Below, piece by piece: positions 52,883 to 63,752 of a DNA stretch of 64,000 nucleotides. The position numbers and the translations under genes are program-made. This stretch comes from Nocardioides albertanoniae (lineage in GTDB: Bacteria; Actinomycetota; Actinomycetes; Propionibacteriales; Nocardioidaceae), in the NCBI RefSeq assembly GCF_006716315.1, contig NZ_VFOV01000001.1:1594501-1658500 (forward strand), written 5' to 3'. Every line of letters begins with the position of its first letter. The first letter of the stretch is position 1. Below the pieces are notes generated by a model. The model searched no databases, was not told where the DNA came from, and saw nothing but the letters and a program-made list of their open reading frames with translations.

Positions 52883-53997
52883 CGGGACTCCTCCAGCATC
52901 CGCTCGAACTCCTCGGGAGTGAGACCGTTCACGTAGTCGCGGCCCGCCCGCCGGGCGTCGACCTCGACGGGCTGGTCGTAGTAGTCCTCGTAGGTGTCGC
53001 CTTTGCTGGTGCTCTTGTAGTCGTCGAAGTTCTCTTCCCACTCGTTGGCCTGGTCGCGGGTGATCCCGTCGTCCTCGTGCTCGTCGAACGGGTCGTCCTG
53101 CCACCACCAGTTGAAGCTGTCGTTCTCGTCGCGGATCGCCTCGTACTGGCGGCCGTGGCGCAGCTCGTGAGCGACCGTGTCGATGATCTGGGTGGGGTCG
53201 TCCAAGACATTGGGGTTGAGATTCATCTCGGAGCCGTCGAAGGGGTTGAGCGGATTGTCGTCGTCGTCCCAGGAACCGTAGGTGATGCCCCCCTCGGGGG
53301 TGTCGTCCGCGAACTCCTCCCAGTCGATGTTGGGGGCGTCGATGCCGTTCGCCTCGGCGATCTCCTCGGTCATCTGCTCGACGACGGCCCGGCGCTCGTC
53401 GTCGCTGAGGTCGTCCCAGCGGGCCGCGATCTCGGGATCGAGGTAGCCATCCTCGGCGCTGTCCTCGTGAGGGTCGCCACTGTCTTCGATGTTCCCGGAC
53501 GAGGACATCGTGCCGGTGAGGGTCGCATCAACCGACGCGGCCCTCGTGAGCAGATCTGAGACGTCGTGGGCGAGCTCCTCGGCGATGGTCTTGCGTCGGC
53601 TCGTGAAGTCGTCTGCCTCGGCCTGGGAGTCGAAGGTCTGGGTCGGCGAGACGTCGGTGACCGCGCCGTCGTCCCCGACGGTGAACTGCTGCGCGGCGGC
53701 GCGCTCCGTGATCGCGTCGGCCAGACGCTCGATCGCCTCGACCTCGGTCTCGGCGGAGTAGAGAGCCTTCTGCATCTGCTGCTTGTTCGCGATGTGGGCA
53801 GTCAGTTGCTGGACCAGCCCGTTGCGATGTGCTCTGGCTGCCTCTGCCGAGATTCCTTTCCACGAGCCCGGTACGCCCTTGCTCTCCAACGAGTCGCGGC
53901 TCTTCTCGAGCTTGCTGAGATCGGCCTTGATCCCATCGCCGGCCGTGCCCAACGGCGCTGCTTTCCAGCTCTTGACCTGGCCGAACGTGATTCCCAT
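52879..53997 (-). CDS. WXG-type protein with C-terminal zinc-metallopeptidase domain
   Basis: 372 residues, no signal. N-terminal module (~1-155) has Trp11 and P-G-S-W46-K-G48, the same positions as in the protein at 15701-18043, then a long helix. An acidic linker (~165-190) leads to a C-terminal zincin-like domain: TVAHELRHGRQ with HELRH at 277-281 as HExxH, and QPVEVDARRAG with Glu345 as likely third ligand. Expected role: secreted toxin or processing protease. Overlaps its neighbours by one base upstream and four downstream. Confidence 0.75.
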   Translation of the reverse strand: MGITFGQVKSWKAAPLGTAGDGIKADLSKLEKSRDSLESKGVPGSWKGISAEAARAHRNGLVQQLTAHIANKQQMQKALYSAETEVEAIERLADAITERAAAQQFTVGDDGAVTDVSPTQTFDSQAEADDFTSRRKTIAEELAHDVSDLLTRAASVDATLTGTMSSSGNIEDSGDPHEDSAEDGYLDPEIAARWDDLSDDERRAVVEQMTEEIAEANGIDAPNIDWEEFADDTPEGGITYGSWDDDDNPLNPFDGSEMNLNPNVLDDPTQIIDTVAHELRHGRQYEAIRDENDSFNWWWQDDPFDEHEDDGITRDQANEWEENFDDYKSTSKGDTYEDYYDQPVEVDARRAGRDYVNGLTPEEFERMLEESR

Positions 53998-54299
53998 CAG
54001 CGTCGGCCCATGACCTTGCCGGCGTCGGCGGCGACTGCTGCGTCGGCCATCTGCGCCTCACGCAGGGCGTCTTCGATCTGGGCGGAGAGCCTCTCTGCGC
54101 TGTCAGCCGCGGACGTGGTCTGATCGGTCCAGCGGTTGCCGAGGTCGGTCAGGGCCGCAACCGACTCCGCCCCCGGTATCGCGGCACCTGCTCTGCCCAG
54201 ATGCTCGGCCGAGTCGGCGCTGCGTACGTCTCGTTGAGCATCCGCGGCGACAGCGGCGGCCGCCTTCATGTCACCGGGCACCACATGAATGTCGGACAT
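53997..54299 (-). CDS. Small WXG-like partner protein of locus 2
   Basis: 100 residues, two amphipathic alanine-rich helices around LGRAGAAIPG with a conserved-looking W at residue ~56, no signal peptide. It starts the operon and overlaps the metallopeptidase gene by one base, as the small gene does in locus 1. Likely a partner or chaperone for export of the larger protein. Confidence 0.6.
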   Translation of the reverse strand: MSDIHVVPGDMKAAAAVAADAQRDVRSADSAEHLGRAGAAIPGAESVAALTDLGNRWTDQTTSAADSAERLSAQIEDALREAQMADAAVAADAGKVMGRR

Positions 54300-54363
54300 C
54301 GTCGGGTGGTCCTCCTGGCGGGCGGCAAGACGTCTGGGTGGACCTTAACGTAAAACGGCCCCC

Positions 54364-55923
54364 TCAGCGGCGCGCCGGATCGAGCGTCTTCGTGAACAGC
54401 GCGCCGCCCTCGATGTCGCGCAGGGTGACGGTCAGCTGCTGCGTACGTCCGTCGATCTCGACCTCGCCGAAGAACTGGAACCCGTCGGCCGGGGAGGCGT
54501 TGGCGGCCGGGGGCGCGGCGACGAACTCGGCGGCCGGGCCGAAGGTGGCGTCGAGCGTGTTCGGGCCGAAGGCACCGGCGTTGAGGGGGCCGGAGACGAA
54601 CTCCCAGAACGGGTCGAAGTCCTGGTAGGCGGCCCGGTCGGGGGAGTAGGAGTGCGCCGCGGTGTAGTGGACGTCGGCGGTCAGCCAGACGTGGTTGCGG
54701 ATGCCCAGGCGCTTGAGCCCGGTCAGCACGCGGGCGATGTCGATCTCGCGGCCCAGCGGGGCACCGCTGTCGCCCTGAGCGAGACCCTCCTGCAAGGTGC
54801 CGTCGGGCACGACCAGCCCGATCGGCAGGTCGGCGGCGATGACCTTCCAGGTCGCGCGTGAGGCGGCCAGCTCGCGCAGGAGCCATGCGGTCTGGCGCTC
54901 GCCGAGCACGCCGCCGTCGCCGGAGGTCTCGCCGTTGGTCGTGTTGGCGTCCTTGTGGGTGCGCATGTCGAGCACGAAGAGGTCCATCAGCGGGCCGTAG
55001 GAGAGCTTGCGGTAGATCCGGCCGTCGGGGTCGGGGGAGGCGTCGCCGACCGGGATGTATTCGTGGAAGGCCTGCTTGGCCCGCGCGGCCAGCACGTCGA
55101 CGCGTCGTTCGGTGTAGGGCCCGTCGGCGGGGAGGATCTCCCCGGGATACCAGTTGTTGGTGACCTCGTGGTCATCCCACTGCGCCACGATCGGCGTCTG
55201 GGCGAGGAAGGCGCGCCAGTTGTCGGCGAGCATGTTGTAGGCGAACTGCCCGCGGAACTCGGTCAGCGTCTCGGCGACCTTGTGCTTCTCCTCGGTGACG
55301 ATGTTGTTCCACACCCGCCCGTCGGGAAGCGTCACGGTCGGGGTGAGCGGGCCGTCGGCGTAGACGTTGTCGCCCGAGCTGAGGAAGAAGTCGGCCTCGC
55401 GCGCCGCCATCGCGGGCGCGATCCGGAAGCCACCGAAGTCGGGGTTGGCGCCCCAGCCCTGGCCGGCGATGTCACCGGACCACAGGAAGCGGATGTCCTG
55501 GCGGCGGTCGGGGGCGGTACGCAGCCGGCCCAGCTCCCAGGCGCTGCCGCGGCGCGGGTCGTCGGGGTCGACGGCGCGCACCCGGTAGAAGTAGTCGCGA
55601 CCCGCCTCGAGGCCGCGCACCTTCAGCTCGCCGGTGAAGTCGCTGCGTCCGGTCACCACGGGCCCGTGGATCGGCCGCGCCCGCCGGAACGACTCGTCGG
55701 CCGAGATCTCCGCGACCAGGCGGGAGGTCGTGTCGGCGCGGCTCCACAGCAGCCCGCCCCGGGCACCGACGTCGCCCGACTGGACGCCATGGGTCAGGTT
55801 CGGGCGGTTGCCGCGGATGAACGCCGGGGCGCCGTGGGCGGTTGCTGCGGTCGTGGGGATGACGAGTCCGGCCCCGGCGGCGGCACCGAGGCCGAGGACG
55901 GAGCGGCGGTTGAGGGAGGTCAT
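54364..55923 (-). CDS. phoD: PhoD-like alkaline phosphatase, Tat-exported (2)
   Basis: 519 residues from ATG 55923. A Tat signal, NRRSVLGLG, is followed by the phosphatase domain: SSGDNVYADGP, QWDDHEVTNNWYPGE, LDMRTHKDAN and LTADVHYTAAH. Same role as the protein at 21683-23305, but with many differences and shorter; it belongs to another PhoD branch. No target site for PhoP was identified. Confidence 0.9.
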   Translation of the reverse strand: MTSLNRRSVLGLGAAAGAGLVIPTTAATAHGAPAFIRGNRPNLTHGVQSGDVGARGGLLWSRADTTSRLVAEISADESFRRARPIHGPVVTGRSDFTGELKVRGLEAGRDYFYRVRAVDPDDPRRGSAWELGRLRTAPDRRQDIRFLWSGDIAGQGWGANPDFGGFRIAPAMAAREADFFLSSGDNVYADGPLTPTVTLPDGRVWNNIVTEEKHKVAETLTEFRGQFAYNMLADNWRAFLAQTPIVAQWDDHEVTNNWYPGEILPADGPYTERRVDVLAARAKQAFHEYIPVGDASPDPDGRIYRKLSYGPLMDLFVLDMRTHKDANTTNGETSGDGGVLGERQTAWLLRELAASRATWKVIAADLPIGLVVPDGTLQEGLAQGDSGAPLGREIDIARVLTGLKRLGIRNHVWLTADVHYTAAHSYSPDRAAYQDFDPFWEFVSGPLNAGAFGPNTLDATFGPAAEFVAAPPAANASPADGFQFFGEVEIDGRTQQLTVTLRDIEGGALFTKTLDPARR

Positions 55924-56111
55924 GGACCAAACCTGCCGACTCCGGCGGAACGATCGGTGAGTTCCGCGGGTCGTATCGGTGAACACGTGCGTGGAGGGTG
56001 GGCCGGGCGCCGGTGAAGGAAACTTTTTTCACGCAGATGTCGAGATCGCCGGGTGGTCTCCGAGAGAGGGGTGAAGGCCGGAGAAGCCAGCCGCATCTGA
56101 GGAGCGACATC

Positions 56112-56555
56112 ATGAACGACGAGTACGCCATGCCTGCAGCGCCCGCCCCGAGCCCGGGCATCCGCGCCCTGGACCGGCTGATCGGCACCTGGAAGGTGAC
56201 CGGCGGAGCCGAGGGCGAGGTGACCTACCGCTGGATGGAAGGCGGCTACTTCCTGCTCCAAGACGTTCGCCTGGAGCAGTTCGGCCAGGTCACGACCGGG
56301 ATCGAGGTGATCGGCAACCTGCGCCCCTTCGGCGAGGAGGCGAGCGCCGACGTGCACTCTCGCTACTACGACAACACCGGTGCCACCTTCGACTACGTCT
56401 ACGAGCTCGACGGCGACGTCCTCACGATCTGGGGCGGCGAGAAGGGCTCGCCGGTGAAGTTCGTCGGCACCTTCAACGAGACCGGGGACGTGATGGCCGG
56501 TGACTGGGACTACGCCGGCCAGGGCGGCTACGAGTCGACGATGACCCGGGTCTGA
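56112..56555 (+). CDS. DUF1579-like lipocalin-fold protein
   Basis: 147 residues from ATG 56112 with GAGGAG upstream. LDRLIGTWKVTGGAEG at the start, then alternating beta strands with YRWMEGGYFLLQD and RYYDNTGATFDY, typical of DUF1579-type barrels. It probably binds a small hydrophobic molecule. Its last 28 bases overlap the end of the convergent sigma-factor gene. Proteins of this kind often lie beside ECF42 sigma factors. Confidence 0.75.
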   Translation: MNDEYAMPAAPAPSPGIRALDRLIGTWKVTGGAEGEVTYRWMEGGYFLLQDVRLEQFGQVTTGIEVIGNLRPFGEEASADVHSRYYDNTGATFDYVYELDGDVLTIWGGEKGSPVKFVGTFNETGDVMAGDWDYAGQGGYESTMTRV

Positions 56556-57772
56556 CTCGCGCGCCGCACCAGGTAGTCGCGCTCGGCCTCGTTGGCGGTC
56601 AGCTCCGCAGCCGCCCGGAACTGGGCGGCTGCGGACGGGTCGCGCCGCTGGTCCAGCAGGTGCGCCCGCACCGCCAGGACCCGCTGGGCGGTCAACGGAT
56701 CGCCGGCGAGGCCGTGCTCGGCGTCGACCTCATCGAGCAGCCGCAGGCCGACCACCGGGCCGAACGCGTGGGCCGCCGCTACCACGCGGCCGAGGCGGAC
56801 AGGTGCGGTCGGCAGCGTACGTTCCAGGAGAAGGTAGAGGCCGAGGATCTCGCGCCAGTCGGTCTCCGCCGCGGACTCCGCGTGGGCGTGGACGGCCGCG
56901 ATCGCCGCCTGGAGCAGGAAAGGACCCGGGTCGCCGGCGCCCCACACCTCGTCCAGCACGGCCAGGCCCTCCTCGAGCAGAGCTCGGTCCCACAGCGTCC
57001 GGTCCTGCTCGGCCAGCGGCACCAGGCCGAGATCCGGATCGGCGCGGGCGGGCCGGCGGGCCTCGGTGAGCAGCATCAGAGCCAGCAGCCCGGCGGCCTC
57101 GGGCTCGTCAGGAGCGATCCGGCAGAGCATCCGGGTCAGCCGGATCGACTCCTGCGTCAGGTCGACCCGGGCCAGCTCGGCGCCGGCGGTGGCGGTGTAG
57201 CCCTCGTTGAAGACGAGGTAGAGCACGTCGAGCACCGCACCGATCCGCTCCGCCCGCTCGGCCTCGCCCGGAGGCGTGAATCGGGCGCCGGCCTTGCGCA
57301 GCGTCTGCTTCGCCCGGCTGATCCGGGTGCCCATGGTGGCCTCCGGCGCGCCGTACGCATGGGCGATCTCGGCCGTCGTCAGGCCGCCCACGGCGCGCAG
57401 CGTGAGCGCCACCTGTCCGGTCCGCGACAGCGCCGGATGACAGCACAGCAGCAACAGCGTCAGACTGTCGTCGGTCTCCGCCGCCGGGCCTGTCGGCGTG
57501 ACCACCTCGCCGATCCCGACCTGGAGCTCGCGACGATGGGCCGCCTGCTCGGTGCGGAGCAGATCCACCATCCGCCGGTAGCCGATCCGCGTCAGCCAGG
57601 AGCGCGGGTTCTCCGGCACCCCGTCGCGCGGCCACTGCACGCTGGCGTCCAGCAGCGCCTCCTGGACGGCGTCCTCGGCGGCCTCGAACCGCCCGAAGCG
57701 GCGGACCAGGGCGCTCAGGACGTACGGCGCCTCCGTGCGGAGGATTTCCTCGAGAACCGCTGGCCCGGTCAT
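56528..57772 (-). CDS. ECF sigma factor with C-terminal extension (ECF42/SigJ type)
   Basis: 414 residues. Sigma region 2 (RFGRFEAAEDAVQEALLDA) and region 4 (GLTTAEIAHAYGAPEATMGTRISRAK, core APEATMGTRISRAK) are followed by a long helical extension (~180-414), DUF6596-like, with YLVFNEGY. ECF42 sigma factors are usually not held by an anti-sigma but paired with a YCII/DGPF protein, which is divergent here. TAGTCT six bases before ATG 57772 makes it leaderless. Confidence 0.9.
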   Translation of the reverse strand: MTGPAVLEEILRTEAPYVLSALVRRFGRFEAAEDAVQEALLDASVQWPRDGVPENPRSWLTRIGYRRMVDLLRTEQAAHRRELQVGIGEVVTPTGPAAETDDSLTLLLLCCHPALSRTGQVALTLRAVGGLTTAEIAHAYGAPEATMGTRISRAKQTLRKAGARFTPPGEAERAERIGAVLDVLYLVFNEGYTATAGAELARVDLTQESIRLTRMLCRIAPDEPEAAGLLALMLLTEARRPARADPDLGLVPLAEQDRTLWDRALLEEGLAVLDEVWGAGDPGPFLLQAAIAAVHAHAESAAETDWREILGLYLLLERTLPTAPVRLGRVVAAAHAFGPVVGLRLLDEVDAEHGLAGDPLTAQRVLAVRAHLLDQRRDPSAAAQFRAAAELTANEAERDYLVRRASQTRVIVDS

Positions 57773-57795
57773 GTCCACAGACTACTTTCGGAGGC

Positions 57796-58164
57796 ATGAA
57801 ATACCTGTTGCTGGGATACACGCCCGCCGATGCGTGGGACGCCGCCGACACGGCCTCGGAGGAGGCGCTCGCGGCATTCGCGGAGTACCAGAAGTTCGAG
57901 GAGGAGCTTGTCGCCAACGGCGAGCTGGTCAGCACCGAAGGGCTGGGTCATCCGGCGGTCTCGGTGACGGTCCGGCCGGGCACGAGCGGGCCGGTCGCGA
58001 CCGACGGTCCGTTCGCCGAGCTGAAGGAGGTCCTGGCCAGCTTCGCGGTCATCGACGTGGCCAGCCAGGAGCGCGCCATCGACATCGTGTCGCGGATCGT
58101 CGCGGTCCTCGGGGAGCCGATCGAGATCCGTCCGGTGATGGGAGACGACTTCGCGCAGGCGTGA
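57796..58164 (+). CDS. YCII/DGPF-domain protein, sigma-factor partner
   Basis: 122 residues, YCII fold. DGPFAELKEVLASF carries the DGPF motif. GGAGG precedes the ATG. Separated by 23 bases from the divergent sigma factor gene; such pairs are a known ECF42 arrangement, and the protein likely modulates or senses for the sigma factor. Only one DGPF gene is present. Confidence 0.88.
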   Translation: MKYLLLGYTPADAWDAADTASEEALAAFAEYQKFEEELVANGELVSTEGLGHPAVSVTVRPGTSGPVATDGPFAELKEVLASFAVIDVASQERAIDIVSRIVAVLGEPIEIRPVMGDDFAQA

Positions 58165-58197
58165 CCCGCTGGGATACGGCTGGCAGTATCTGGGGTG

Positions 58198-59127
58198 ATG
58201 TGGCCCAGAAAGATCGCGTACGCCGGTGTCCTGCTGCTCGCGGCGGCGCCGATGCTGCTGGGGTGCGCTGCCGAGCCCGAGGCCGACGCCGAGTCCGCGT
58301 CGCCCTCAGCGCCTGCCGCGCCCGGTTCGAGCAGCTCGGCGCCGACGAGCCCATCGCCGCAGACCTCGCTCGAGGTGCCCTCGGTGCCGCCGGCCGAGGA
58401 TCGCGGCATCGTCGAGGGCGGCGACATGAGCTGGCCGCAGTGTCCGAAGGGCATGGGGATCAAGGAGCGTCGCACGCTGGGCCTGCCGATGCCGCTCGAC
58501 TCCGCCGAGTTCGTGATCATCGGGCTCTCCAACGGGCCCGCGTTCCGGCCCAACCCGTGCCTGGCCTCGCAGGCGGAGTGGGCGAAGGAGCGCAAGCTGA
58601 TGACCTCGGCGTACGCGATCGTCTCCTTCCCCGAGAAGAAGGACATCCGCGAGCGCGGCGGCGAGGGCCCCGGTGACCCGAGCACACGGACCGGGCAGCT
58701 CACCAACGTCGGCTACCAGCAGGCGCGCTGGAACCTCGACCAGATGAAGCGGGCCGGTCTGGAGTCGCCCTCGGTCTGGATCGACGTCGAGCCGGTCAAG
58801 GTCTGGGAGTGGTCAAACAACATCGAGCAGAATCAGGCGGTCGTCAAGGGCGCGGTGCAGGGCTACCGCGACGCGGGCAAGCGGGTCGGGGTCTACTCGA
58901 TCTCGGGCCTGTGGACGCCGATCGTCGGTGACCTGCAGCTGCAGCTGCCCGAATGGCGCCCGGCCGGCGAGACCTCACGCGAGGCGGCGCTCGAACGCTG
59001 CGACGGGGAGTGGATGTTCCAGGGCGGCGCCGCCGTCATCGTGCAGTGGCTCGAGGACGACCGCGATCGCAACGTGACCTGCCCGGGGGAGTCGGTGCAG
59101 CTGCCGCTTTGGTTCCATCAGCCCTGA
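58198..59127 (+). CDS. Glycoside-hydrolase-like (GH25/DUF1906-type) lipoprotein
   Basis: 309 residues. Lipobox LLGC (Cys23), a Ser/Ala/Pro-rich linker (~28-70), then a TIM-barrel-like domain: [12 protein letters not shown] at its start, [11 protein letters not shown] and [12 protein letters not shown], whose Asp/Glu match catalytic positions of GH25-type folds, and [14 protein letters not shown]. Likely acts on cell-wall glycans outside the membrane. Activity is uncertain. GTATCT six bases before the ATG hints at a leaderless mRNA. Confidence 0.72.
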   Translation: MWPRKIAYAGVLLLAAAPMLLGCAAEPEADAESASPSAPAAPGSSSSAPTSPSPQTSLEVPSVPPAEDRGIVEGGDMSWPQCPKGMGIKERRTLGLPMPLDSAEFVIIGLSNGPAFRPNPCLASQAEWAKERKLMTSAYAIVSFPEKKDIRERGGEGPGDPSTRTGQLTNVGYQQARWNLDQMKRAGLESPSVWIDVEPVKVWEWSNNIEQNQAVVKGAVQGYRDAGKRVGVYSISGLWTPIVGDLQLQLPEWRPAGETSREAALERCDGEWMFQGGAAVIVQWLEDDRDRNVTCPGESVQLPLWFHQP

Positions 59128-59149
59128 CCATGGGATGATGACGGGCATC

Positions 59150-61020
<1,871 letters not shown>

Positions 61021-61024
<4 letters not shown>

Positions 61025-61524
61025 CCTACGCGCTCCGCCCCGTCTCGACCGAGGCGGAGTGGGGGATCGTCGCCTGGCTGTGGCAGGACTTCCGCCACGA
61101 CCTCGCGCCCGTGGTCAACGGCTTCCCGCTCGCCGACGGCCGCTATCGGCACGAGTGGCTCGACGAATATCCCGCGTCTGACCGCTGCGGCTACCTGGCC
61201 TGGGCGCCGCACCCCGACACGGGGGAGGACGCTCCGATCGGGTTCGCGCTGGTGCGGGGCCTCGGGCTCGCCGAGCGCATCATGCAGGCGTTCTTCGTCG
61301 TGCCCGCGGCTCGTCGCGGTGGGTTCGGGCGCAAGCTCGCTCTCGATGTCATCGCCCGACACCCCGGGCCCTGGGCGGTGCCGTTCCAGCACGACAACGC
61401 AGCAGCCGTCGCGTTCTGGCCCGCGGTGGCGACCCAGGCGTGGGGTCAAGGCTGGACCGAGACCACCGTGCCGGTCGCCGACAAGCCCGACCTGCCGCCG
61501 GACCACTGGATCCGCACGTCCTGA
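61021..61524 (+). CDS. GNAT-family N-acetyltransferase
   Basis: 167 residues. GNAT acetyl-CoA loop [16 protein letters not shown] (R-x-x-G-x-G/A) preceded by the MQAFFVVP strand, then [13 protein letters not shown] for substrate. GTG start overlaps lepA by four bases, so it is co-translated with it. Substrate unknown. Confidence 0.88.
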
Positions 61525-61531
61525 CGCCCCC

Positions 61532-62119
61532 TCACGACAGGACGAGCTCGACGCTCTCCAGGACGACGTCGAGGTCGTCGAGGCGCTGCTCGGTGCCTTC
61601 GGGGTTCTGCCACGACAGATGGACGCCGCCTGCCTGGACATCGACGCAGTCGGCGGGCGAGCCGTCGGAGTAGGTCCACCAGCTGAGCCGCTCGCCCTCC
61701 ATGCCGCCGAAGGCGTCGGTCGGGGCGTCGTACGTCACGTCCTTGACCTCGTCGTCGCCGCCGATGTCCTCATACTGCTTCAGCTCGTCGTTGAGGTCGC
61801 CGAGTGACTCCTTCTCGCCGACCTCGACGCTGAAGAAGAGGTCGTCGGGGCTGCGCCACGAGCACCGGCCGTCGGGGGTCTGGTCGCTCGGGTCGGTGGA
61901 CTCGGGCGTGAACCCGGTCGGCACGGCCAGCTTCAAGGTGGCGTGCTTGTCGTTGACCGTCGCCGGGCACTCCGCTGCCGTGAACCCGCTCGGGATGGAG
62001 GTCGACTCGGCCGAGAACGCGCTCGGCGTGCCGGTGGTCCGGGGCGCGGGCTCGGAGCCGCAGCCCGAGGTCGCAGCGATCACGAGGAGCGTGGCGGTCA
62101 GGGCAGCCCGGGTCTGCAT
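61532..62119 (-). CDS. Hypothetical lipoprotein (DUF3558-like)
   Basis: 195 residues. Lipobox TSGC (Cys20). The mature part has CP (AAECPA), GRCSWRSPDD with Cys-Ser-Trp, and a DCVDVQ segment, so a CS-W motif as in DUF3558-type lipoproteins. Function unknown; anchored outside. It starts 43 bases after the APH-like gene ends and could be co-transcribed. Confidence 0.68.
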   Translation of the reverse strand: MQTRAALTATLLVIAATSGCGSEPAPRTTGTPSAFSAESTSIPSGFTAAECPATVNDKHATLKLAVPTGFTPESTDPSDQTPDGRCSWRSPDDLFFSVEVGEKESLGDLNDELKQYEDIGGDDEVKDVTYDAPTDAFGGMEGERLSWWTYSDGSPADCVDVQAGGVHLSWQNPEGTEQRLDDLDVVLESVELVLS

Positions 62120-62162
62120 GCCCGTCAGTCCATCACGACGGACCAAGCGCGGCAGCGTCGGG

Positions 62163-63122
62163 TCACAGACGCCGAGCTGCCGCGCCGAGGAACCTCGCCG
62201 ACTCCGTACGCCGGAACTCCTGCAGAGTCGGCAGGTTGACGTCGACGGCGGTGACCGAGCGCACGGCCAGATGGGTGCCGATCCCGACCAGCCACGTGGT
62301 GACCGCCTCGTCGCCGATCCGCACGAGGGCCTCGGAGGAGGCCAGCGAGGCATCGAACCAGCCCTGGTCGACCCGCTCCAGCCTGGCCAGCAGCGGGTCG
62401 ATCCAGTCGGGCCCGATCCCGGCGCCGCCCCAGTCGACGAAGACGATCTCACCGGTGGGCCGCTGCAGCAGGTTGTCGACCCGGATGTCGTAGTGGACCA
62501 GCGTGGTCATCGGGTGCTCAGCGAGCGTGCGGATCTTCTTCGCCCAGCCGGCCGTGTCCGCACGCACCCACGCAGGCACGGGCGCGTCGGGGATCTCGGT
62601 GAGGGTCTCCACGGAGTCGGCGAACTGCCGGAAGATCGAGTGCTGGCCGGTCAGCCCGGTGTCGTAGGTGCCGCCGCCGGTGGCGATCTCGCGCGGTGTC
62701 CGCTCGCCCAGGACGACGCTGAGGTCGTCGGTCGCCTCCAGGAGACGGCCCATCACCACGTCGTCCGACAGGTCGGGATGGCGGCCCTCGACGTCCTCGA
62801 GCACGAGAGCGACCCAGTCGCCGTCGTCGTAGGACGCCTCGAGCCGCGCCCACAGCGGGTGCTCGCCGATGAGGTCCAGCACGGCGATCTCGCGCCGAAA
62901 CAGCGTCGGCGTGTGCGCGTTGAGGTCGGCGCCGACGGCCTTGACGAACGCCCTCGTGCCGTCGGCGCACACCACCCGGGTGGCACATCCGGGCGACATC
63001 CCACCGACCTGGTCGGCGTAGGAGACCACGGGCGAGCCGAGGCGAGCCTCGACCCAGCCGGTCACGGCCGTCGGGACGTCGGCGTAGGAGATGCGTACGC
63101 CGACTGCTCGGGGTGTGCTCAC
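62163..63122 (-). CDS. Aminoglycoside-phosphotransferase-like kinase
   Basis: 319 residues from GTG 63122. APH fold: AFVKAVG (ATP Lys), LVLEDVEG, catalytic loop LVHYDIRVDNLL with Asp and Asn in place, and IVFVDWGGAG. A small-molecule kinase of unknown substrate; no evidence for drug resistance. AAGAAT six bases before the GTG suggests a leaderless mRNA. Confidence 0.86.
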   Translation of the reverse strand: MSTPRAVGVRISYADVPTAVTGWVEARLGSPVVSYADQVGGMSPGCATRVVCADGTRAFVKAVGADLNAHTPTLFRREIAVLDLIGEHPLWARLEASYDDGDWVALVLEDVEGRHPDLSDDVVMGRLLEATDDLSVVLGERTPREIATGGGTYDTGLTGQHSIFRQFADSVETLTEIPDAPVPAWVRADTAGWAKKIRTLAEHPMTTLVHYDIRVDNLLQRPTGEIVFVDWGGAGIGPDWIDPLLARLERVDQGWFDASLASSEALVRIGDEAVTTWLVGIGTHLAVRSVTAVDVNLPTLQEFRRTESARFLGAAARRL

Positions 63123-63221
63123 GACGTCATTCTTGTCGCCGCGATCGCCCGCGGCCACTGGTTATGCGTTGTGGCGTACGGACGTCGAACCAGCGCAATT
63201 TCGGTCAGGCGGGAGGTGCTC

Positions 63222-63719
63222 ATGCGGTGGTTGACTCGCCGTATGCGCACTGAACAGGTCCGGTTCCCGGAGGAGTACGGCACGCCGAGCGAGCTGCTGG
63301 CGTGGGAGGACGTACGTCGACGGCTGGTCGAGGCGAAACAGTTCTGGTTCGCCTTCCAGCGACCGGGGCGAAGTCCGCACGTGACGCCGCTGGACGGGAT
63401 CTGGTTCGACGACATGCTGGTCTACGGCGGCAGCCCGGAGACGTTGCACCGACGGCTCGCCGCCGAGCACCCGAAGGTCACGGTCAACCTGCCGGACCCG
63501 TGGAAGCTGGTGGTCATCGAGGGAGAGGTGCACGAGACGGCGTTCGCACCGGAGGTCGCCGAGGAGATCGCGGGCCTGCTGAACGCGAAGTATCCCGAGT
63601 ACGGCGAGAACGTCTTCGAGGCGAAGCACTACGCAGCAGGGGCACCGGTGGTGCGCCCACGCCGGATCAGGGCCTGGACATCCTTCCCCCAGGACGCGAC
63701 GGCGTACGTCTTCGACTGA
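63222..63719 (+). CDS. Pyridoxamine-5'-phosphate-oxidase-fold protein
   Basis: 165 residues from ATG 63222 behind GGGAGG; ATG 63243 is an alternative. FAFQRPGRSPHVTPLDGIWFDD (core RSPHVTPLDGIW) and LVVIEGEVHET are typical of split-barrel flavin- or F420-binding proteins. Likely an oxidoreductase or flavin-binding protein; the cofactor cannot be told. Confidence 0.8.
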   Translation: MRWLTRRMRTEQVRFPEEYGTPSELLAWEDVRRRLVEAKQFWFAFQRPGRSPHVTPLDGIWFDDMLVYGGSPETLHRRLAAEHPKVTVNLPDPWKLVVIEGEVHETAFAPEVAEEIAGLLNAKYPEYGENVFEAKHYAAGAPVVRPRRIRAWTSFPQDATAYVFD

Positions 63720-63752
63720 GCCCGTCGGCTCGTCCGTTGTAGTCTCCCGGGG

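Noticed and set aside
61701..63221. One 672-residue plus-strand protein ending at 63719
   Set aside because: The first 500 residues are antisense to a lipoprotein and an APH-like gene; a ribosome site marks the start of the true gene at 63222.
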